Source: Lysobacterales bacterium (GTDB taxonomy: Bacteria > Pseudomonadota > Gammaproteobacteria > Xanthomonadales > Rhodanobacteraceae). From it: a stretch of 64,000 nt of DNA. The translations under genes were made by a program, and so were the position numbers. The notes beneath the pieces are model-generated. The model saw only the letters and a program-made list of their open reading frames with translations, was not told the origin of the DNA and searched no databases. The DNA is taken from contig JADJHN010000003.1 in NCBI GenBank assembly GCA_016707485.1, forward strand, positions 124,001 to 188,000. Direction: 5' to 3'. Each line of letters begins with the position of its first letter. Position 1 is the stretch's first letter. Shown in pieces: positions 61,420 through 64,000 of this stretch.

Positions 61420-62180
61420 TGAACACGCTGACTCTCTGGTTCCACAAATTCGGATCACCGCCGACGTTCCATCGCGTCACCGGCCTGCTCATCCCGTGGC
61501 TGTTCGCCGCCGCGCTGCTGATCGGCCTCGTCGGCCTTTACGGCGGTTTGGTGCTGGCCCCTGCCGATTACCAGCAGAGCGACGCCTATCGGATCATCTT
61601 CATCCACGTTCCGTGCGCCTGGATGGGCTTGTTTGCCTATATCTTCATGGCCGTGAATGCCTTCATCGCCCTGGTATGGCGGATCAAGATCTCCGAGATC
61701 CTGGCCATGGCCAGCGCTCCGGTCGGTGCCTGGTTCACCGCCATCACCCTGGCCACCGGTGCAATCTGGGGCAAGCCGATGTGGGGCACATGGTGGACCT
61801 GGGATGCGCGCCTGACTTCGGAACTGGTCCTGCTGTTCCTTTTCCTTGGCGTGATCGGCCTGTACAACGCCATCGAGGATCGGCGCCAGGCGGCACGGGC
61901 GGCGGCGTTTCTTGGCCTGGTAGGCATCGTCAACGTGCCGATCGTGCATTTTTCGGTGAGCTGGTGGAACACCTTGCACCAAGGCACCACCGTGCGCCTG
62001 CTCGGCCCGTCACGCATCGACTCGAGCATGCTCTGGCCGCTGCTCCTGCTTGCCCTGGCCACGCACATCTGGTTTTTCGCCAGCGTCTTCGCGCGTTCTC
62101 GGGTAAGTCTGCTTGAACTCGAAGGCGGCAAGGAATGGGCGCGCGCGATTGCCCTCGGCACGGAGCATGGGCATGAATGA
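61419..62180 (+). CDS. ccmC: Haem handling protein CcmC
   Basis: A 253-residue integral membrane protein that presents haem to CcmE. The WWD motif WGTWWTWDARLTSELVLLFLFLG is present, with external haem-ligand histidines in IIFIHVPCAWMG and VHFSVSWWNTLHQG. Start ATG 61419 (MNTLTLWFHKFG). The 3' end overlaps ccmD by 8 bp. Confidence 0.97.
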   Translation: MNTLTLWFHKFGSPPTFHRVTGLLIPWLFAAALLIGLVGLYGGLVLAPADYQQSDAYRIIFIHVPCAWMGLFAYIFMAVNAFIALVWRIKISEILAMASAPVGAWFTAITLATGAIWGKPMWGTWWTWDARLTSELVLLFLFLGVIGLYNAIEDRRQAARAAAFLGLVGIVNVPIVHFSVSWWNTLHQGTTVRLLGPSRIDSSMLWPLLLLALATHIWFFASVFARSRVSLLELEGGKEWARAIALGTEHGHE

Positions 62181-62349
62181 CTTTCTCGCCATGGGTGGCT
62201 ACGGTGCCTATGTCTGGTCCTCCTATGCGATCTTTGCACTCGCCCTGCTGATCGACTACATCACCCCAAGGCTGCGCAACCGGCGGGTCATTGCCGAATT
62301 GCGCGGACGCATGAAACGCCAGCAACGGCGCCAGGAAAAATCCGCATGA
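62173..62349 (+). CDS. ccmD: Haem exporter protein CcmD
   Basis: A 58-residue small single-helix subunit stabilising CcmC-CcmE: MNDFLAMGGYGAYVWSSYAI, a hydrophobic helix, then a basic tail (RGRMKRQQRRQEKSA). ATG at 62173; six bases earlier is another. Overlaps both neighbours. Confidence 0.93.
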   Translation: MNDFLAMGGYGAYVWSSYAIFALALLIDYITPRLRNRRVIAELRGRMKRQQRRQEKSA

Positions 62350-62807
62350 CCCCAACCCGCAAACGCCGACTGATCGTGGTCGGCCTGATCCTGCTCGCTG
62401 TCGGCGTGGCCACGGCACTGACCGTTGCCGCCTTGCAGCAGAACATGACCTATCTGTTCACGCCGAGCGAGATCATCGCCGGCAAGGCACCCGCCGAGGC
62501 GCGTTTCCGCATTGGCGGCATGGTCAAGGAGCATTCGATCGAACGCGGCCAGTCGTTGACTGTCGCCTTCGTCGTCACCGATGGCGACGACGACATGCGC
62601 GTCGAGTACGAAGGCATCCTCCCCGACCTGTTCCGCGAAAAACAATCCGTGATCGCCACGGGTTCCATGCAGGGCGGCAAGTTCATCGCCACCGAAGTGC
62701 TGGCCAAGCATGACGAGACGTATGTGCCGCGCGACGTTGCCGAGGCCATGGAGAACGCCCATCGCAAGCATGATGTCCCGCTGTCGGCCGACAAACCGTC
62801 GCCATGA
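62346..62807 (+). CDS. ccmE: Cytochrome c maturation haem chaperone CcmE
   Basis: A 153-residue membrane-anchored OB-fold haem chaperone. The anchor helix is LIVVGLILLAVGVATALTVAAL. The covalent haem-binding His is at about 122 in VLAKHDETYVP. GGMVKEHSIERG and LPDLFREKQSVIATG are family segments. Confidence 0.97.
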   Translation: MTPTRKRRLIVVGLILLAVGVATALTVAALQQNMTYLFTPSEIIAGKAPAEARFRIGGMVKEHSIERGQSLTVAFVVTDGDDDMRVEYEGILPDLFREKQSVIATGSMQGGKFIATEVLAKHDETYVPRDVAEAMENAHRKHDVPLSADKPSP

Positions 62808-62872
62808 GCGCGCTGCGCGCCAGCGCCGGATGCGTGCCCGATTCCCACCACTCCTGACCCGCAGGCCCCGCC

Positions 62873-64000
62873 ATGCTTCCCGAACTCGGTCAATTTGCCC
62901 TGATCCTCGCGCTGCTGCTGAGCGCCGTGCAGTTCGTCCTTCCGATCCTTGGCGCGCACACCGGCAATCGCGCGCTGATGGCCGTGGCTCGACCCGCTGC
63001 GGCGGGGCAATTCGTCTTCGTCGCCTTCGCGTTCGGCGTGCTGACCTGGGCCTTTCTTGGTCAGGATTTCTCGGTCACCTATGTTGCGCAGAACTCGAAC
63101 CTCCTGCTGCCCTGGTACTACCGGTTCTCGGCGGTGTGGGGCGCGCACGAAGGCTCGCTGCTGCTGTGGATCCTGATCATCAATATCTGGACGATCGCGG
63201 TGGCTGTCTTCAGCCACAAGCTGCCGGAGGATTTCATGGCGCGCGTGCTCGGCGTGCTGGGTTTCGTCAGTCTCGGTTTCCTGCTGTTCGCCGTCCTGAC
63301 CTCGAATCCGTTTGCCCGCCATCTGCCGGCACTGGCCGATGGCAACGACTTGAATCCGGTGCTGCAGGATATCGGCCTGATCATGCATCCGCCGATGTTG
63401 TACATGGGCTATGTCGGCTTCTCGGTGGCTTTCGCCTTCGCCATTGCCGCCCTGCTCGGCGGCAAGCTCGATCAACAATGGGTGCGCTGGTCGCGCCCGT
63501 GGACCAATGCAGCCTGGGGCGTGCTCACCCTCGGCATCGCGCTCGGCAGCTGGTGGGCCTATTACGAACTCGGCTGGGGTGGCTGGTGGTTCTGGGATCC
63601 GGTCGAGAATGCCTCCTTCATGCCCTGGCTGGTCGGCACCGCCCTGATCCATTCGCAAGCCGTGACGGAAAAACGCGGCAGCTTCCGCGCCTGGACCCTG
63701 CTGCTGGCCATTTCCGCGTTTTCGCTTTCGCTGCTGGGTTCGTTCGTCGTCAGGTCAGGCGTGCTCACCTCGGTGCATTCGTTTGCCAGTGATCCCGATC
63801 GCGGCCTGTTCATCCTTGCGTTCCTCACCGCCACGGTGGGCGGCTCGCTGCTGGTCTACGCCCTGCGTGCGCCCAAGGTTGCCGGTGGCGAACCGTTTGC
63901 CGCAAGTTCGCGGGAAACCCTGCTGCTGATCAACAACCTGCTGTTCACCTGTGCCGCCGCGATGGTTTTTCTCGGCACCCTGTATCCGCTGTTTGCCGAG
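62873..64000 (+). CDS. ccmF: Cytochrome c haem lyase subunit CcmF, 5' part
   Basis: The first 376 codons of CcmF, running off the right edge; the full protein is about 640-660 residues. MLPELGQFALILALLLSAVQ starts it. The WWD domain WGGWWFWDPVENASFMPWL and the haem ligand regions (WGAHEGSLLLW, MHPPMLYMGYVGFSV) are intact. It joins haem from CcmE to apocytochromes with CcmH. Confidence 0.97.
   Translation, partial: MLPELGQFALILALLLSAVQFVLPILGAHTGNRALMAVARPAAAGQFVFVAFAFGVLTWAFLGQDFSVTYVAQNSNLLLPWYYRFSAVWGAHEGSLLLWILIINIWTIAVAVFSHKLPEDFMARVLGVLGFVSLGFLLFAVLTSNPFARHLPALADGNDLNPVLQDIGLIMHPPMLYMGYVGFSVAFAFAIAALLGGKLDQQWVRWSRPWTNAAWGVLTLGIALGSWWAYYELGWGGWWFWDPVENASFMPWLVGTALIHSQAVTEKRGSFRAWTLLLAISAFSLSLLGSFVVRSGVLTSVHSFASDPDRGLFILAFLTATVGGSLLVYALRAPKVAGGEPFAASSRETLLLINNLLFTCAAAMVFLGTLYPLFAE

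Overview
The window is GC-rich, densely packed bacterial chromosome. It carries Kdo kinase (kdkA), a complete start of a Ccm cytochrome c maturation operon, mfd, efpL (YeiP), dbpA and rmuC. Short intergenic repeats of the GGGAATGGGGAAT type are also present. Together these point to a gammaproteobacterium of the Xanthomonadales (Lysobacterales), perhaps near Rhodanobacteraceae. The family assignment is inference from gene content and not from a marker-gene tree. No tRNA, rRNA, CRISPR array or intact prophage was seen.

Layout. 1-11 kb: lipopolysaccharide functions (kdkA, a GT9 heptosyltransferase-like gene), a GNAT enzyme, mfd, trhO, a lysine-rich small protein, a glutaminyl cyclase and a RIO-type kinase. 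11-15 kb: small Cys-rich proteins with thioredoxin 2, then a divergent pair of D-2-hydroxyglutarate dehydrogenase and serA. 15-21 kb: a DUF4139 secreted protein and a three-gene sugar operon (UDP-xylose synthase, GT2, polytopic membrane protein). 21-29 kb: an accessory island bounded by two copies of the 3' end of chaC. It holds a large RHS protein with its own Cys-rich tail and a probable immunity gene, a truncated PIN toxin gene, an intact REP-associated tyrosine transposase (RAYT) element with 25-bp inverted ends, a decayed second RAYT, and a possible group II intron relic.

31-42 kb: one leftward nine-gene branched-chain amino acid operon in the order leuA-ilvE-leuC-leuD-leuB-ilvD-ilvC-ilvB-ilvH. 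Most junctions overlap. In front of it I find a 44-codon leader peptide with eight Val/Leu/Ile codons out of nine, followed by a GC-rich terminator: a classical attenuator. 42-60 kb: housekeeping and envelope genes, a damaged MazEF-like toxin-antitoxin pair, two APC permeases, rmuC and a 1014-residue secreted protein ending in an IFKDGFDP motif. 60-64 kb: ccmABCDE and the first 376 codons of ccmF, cut by the window edge.

Most promising for follow-up are the chaC-flanked RHS island, the new RHS tail/immunity pair, the leu/ilv attenuator, the broken toxin genes, and the C-terminal DGFDP motif.
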